Below, piece by piece: positions 13,274 through 14,302 of a DNA stretch of 14,302 nt. How positions within the stretch are numbered: position 1 is the stretch's first letter; each line of letters begins with the position of its first letter. The position numbers and the translations under genes are program-made. This DNA is from DASYUM01 sp036001225 (lineage in GTDB: Bacteria; Methylomirabilota; Methylomirabilia; Rokubacteriales; DASRDR01). Below the pieces are notes generated by a model, which saw only the letters and a list, made by a program, of their open reading frames with translations, did no database searches and had not been told where the DNA came from. The stretch is from the NCBI GenBank assembly GCA_036001225.1, contig DASYUM010000003.1, forward strand, positions 1 through 14,302, in the 5' to 3' direction.

Positions 13274-14302
13274 GCCCGGCCGGCGGCGCGCCGGTGCTCG
13301 TCCAGGACCTCGCCGCCATCGAGACGGCGCTCGCCGAGCTCTGGCGCACGACGTCCGACCCGGCCGCGGTCGGTACGGCCTCGGCGGTCCTGCGGGCCGC
13401 GACTTTCAACCTCGTTGCCCTCGTGGCGAGCGAGCGCGAGGGTCAGGCGGCGGCCTCCATCCTCGCCGACCTCACGGCGCACCACCCGGGACGCGTCCTG
13501 ATCCTCTGCCTCGATCCCGACGCGGCGGCCGACGAGCTGACGGCGTGGGTCGCCACCCACTGCCGCCCGATCGGCGACGGCCTCCAGGTCTGCGGGGAGC
13601 AGGTGATGATCGTAGCCGGCGGTCGCGCGGTCGAACGGGTCGGAAGCGCCGTGCCGGCGCTCTTTCTCCCCGACTGCCCCGCCATCGCCTGGTGGCGCGC
13701 CGGCCCCGAGTCGCCGGCGCTGATCCTCGACCGCCTCGCGCCGAGCCTCGACGCCCTCCTGCTCGACGGGACGCGCATCGGCCCCGCCGCGCTGGCGCCG
13801 TGGGTGGCCGGGGTGCGGGATGTCCGGGCGTCGCTTGCCGTCGGCGACCTGGCCTGGGAGCGCGCCGAGCCGTGGCGCGAGTGGACCGCCGACTGCTTCG
13901 AGCCCCACGACGTGCGGCCGGACCTTCGCGCCCTCGGCAGCGTGGACGTCGAATACGGCTCGAGCGGCGAGACGGTGGCCTGCCTCTACCTCGCCTGGCT
14001 GGCGGCCCGCCTCGGCTGGCGTCCGGGGCAGCGGCTGACCCGCGGGCCCGGAGGCGGCGTCACGGGGCGGCTGGCCGCTCCCGCCGGCGACGTCGCCGTC
14101 ACGCTGCGGCCCGGCGCCGCAGCGGCGGGGATCGCCGGGCTTCGTCTCGAGACCCCGGGCGGGCTCCGCTGCGTGCTCGCGCGGCAGGGTCCGGAGACGG
14201 TGGCGCTCCGGGTCACGCGCGGGGACGAGGTGGTCCTGCGACGCGTGATCCGCTGGCCCGAGCCGGACGAAATCGCGCTGGTCGGCCGGTGGCTCGAGCG
14301 CG
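13258..14302 (+). CDS. opcA: Glucose-6-phosphate dehydrogenase assembly protein OpcA, 3' end cut
   Basis: OpcA is a non-enzymatic partner that promotes assembly or redox-dependent activation of glucose-6-phosphate dehydrogenase, known from cyanobacteria and actinobacteria. The frame is open to the window edge (348 codons), so the C-terminus is missing. Family-like stretches are RAATFNLVALV (47-57), HHPGRVLIL (75-83), the LPDCPAIAWWRA segment (137-148), VGDLAWERAEPWREW (195-209) and the GETVACLYLAWLAARLGW helix (237-254). The ATG has GAGGGG five bases upstream and lies 16 bases inside zwf. An in-frame GTG at 13270 would give a four-base overlap like the other junctions and is a second option. 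Assignment rests on these motifs and the position after zwf. Confidence 0.88.
   Translation, partial: MAATVSPAGGAPVLVQDLAAIETALAELWRTTSDPAAVGTASAVLRAATFNLVALVASEREGQAAASILADLTAHHPGRVLILCLDPDAAADELTAWVATHCRPIGDGLQVCGEQVMIVAGGRAVERVGSAVPALFLPDCPAIAWWRAGPESPALILDRLAPSLDALLLDGTRIGPAALAPWVAGVRDVRASLAVGDLAWERAEPWREWTADCFEPHDVRPDLRALGSVDVEYGSSGETVACLYLAWLAARLGWRPGQRLTRGPGGGVTGRLAAPAGDVAVTLRPGAAAAGIAGLRLETPGGLRCVLARQGPETVALRVTRGDEVVLRRVIRWPEPDEIALVGRWLER

Overview
The window is very GC-rich bacterial DNA with tightly packed genes. High GC, a branched-chain-type amino-acid ABC transporter cluster, and an oxidative pentose phosphate operon containing opcA and a Tal-Pgi-type isomerase suggest a soil or subsurface lineage such as Candidatus Rokubacteria/Methylomirabilota. 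This is inference: no rRNA or other marker gene is present.

Left part (about 1-3951). A gene-free, hairpin-rich stretch of about 480 bp precedes a minus-strand operon read right to left: M20 metallopeptidase, periplasmic substrate-binding protein, LivH-type permease. A TTGACA-type promoter and an AAGGAGG ribosome-binding site lie in front of the peptidase. No LivM, LivG or LivF is encoded here, so the transporter must be completed by genes elsewhere. A 12-bp-stem hairpin at the end of a repeat element closes the operon four bases after the livH stop.

Middle part (about 3952-6473). A minus-strand MazE/MazF-type toxin-antitoxin pair has a promoter so close to the antitoxin start that its mRNA is predicted to be leaderless. 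Beside it lie a bulged 19-bp inverted repeat with some resemblance to an integron attC site and a stretch of lower GC without a convincing gene. Next come a minus-strand PAS-domain protein and a formylglycine-generating-enzyme-fold protein that lacks the catalytic cysteines. A divergent intergenic region with a second copy of the repeat element follows.

Right part (6474-14302). A plus-strand operon with overlapping or nearly abutting genes encodes an FGGY sugar kinase (probably gluconokinase), transketolase, phosphoglucose isomerase, glucose-6-phosphate dehydrogenase and OpcA (cut by the window end). Together they feed glucose-6-phosphate and possibly gluconate into the pentose phosphate pathway, recycle fructose-6-phosphate, and make NADPH. 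Lactonase, 6-phosphogluconate dehydrogenase and transaldolase are not in the window. The isomerase resembles the C-terminal half of transaldolase/isomerase fusions but has no transaldolase half.

I see no CRISPR array, tRNA, rRNA, phage genes or intact insertion sequence. The least explained features are the two-copy palindromic intergenic element, the bulged inverted repeat beside mazEF, and the PAS/cysteine-less FGE-fold pair.
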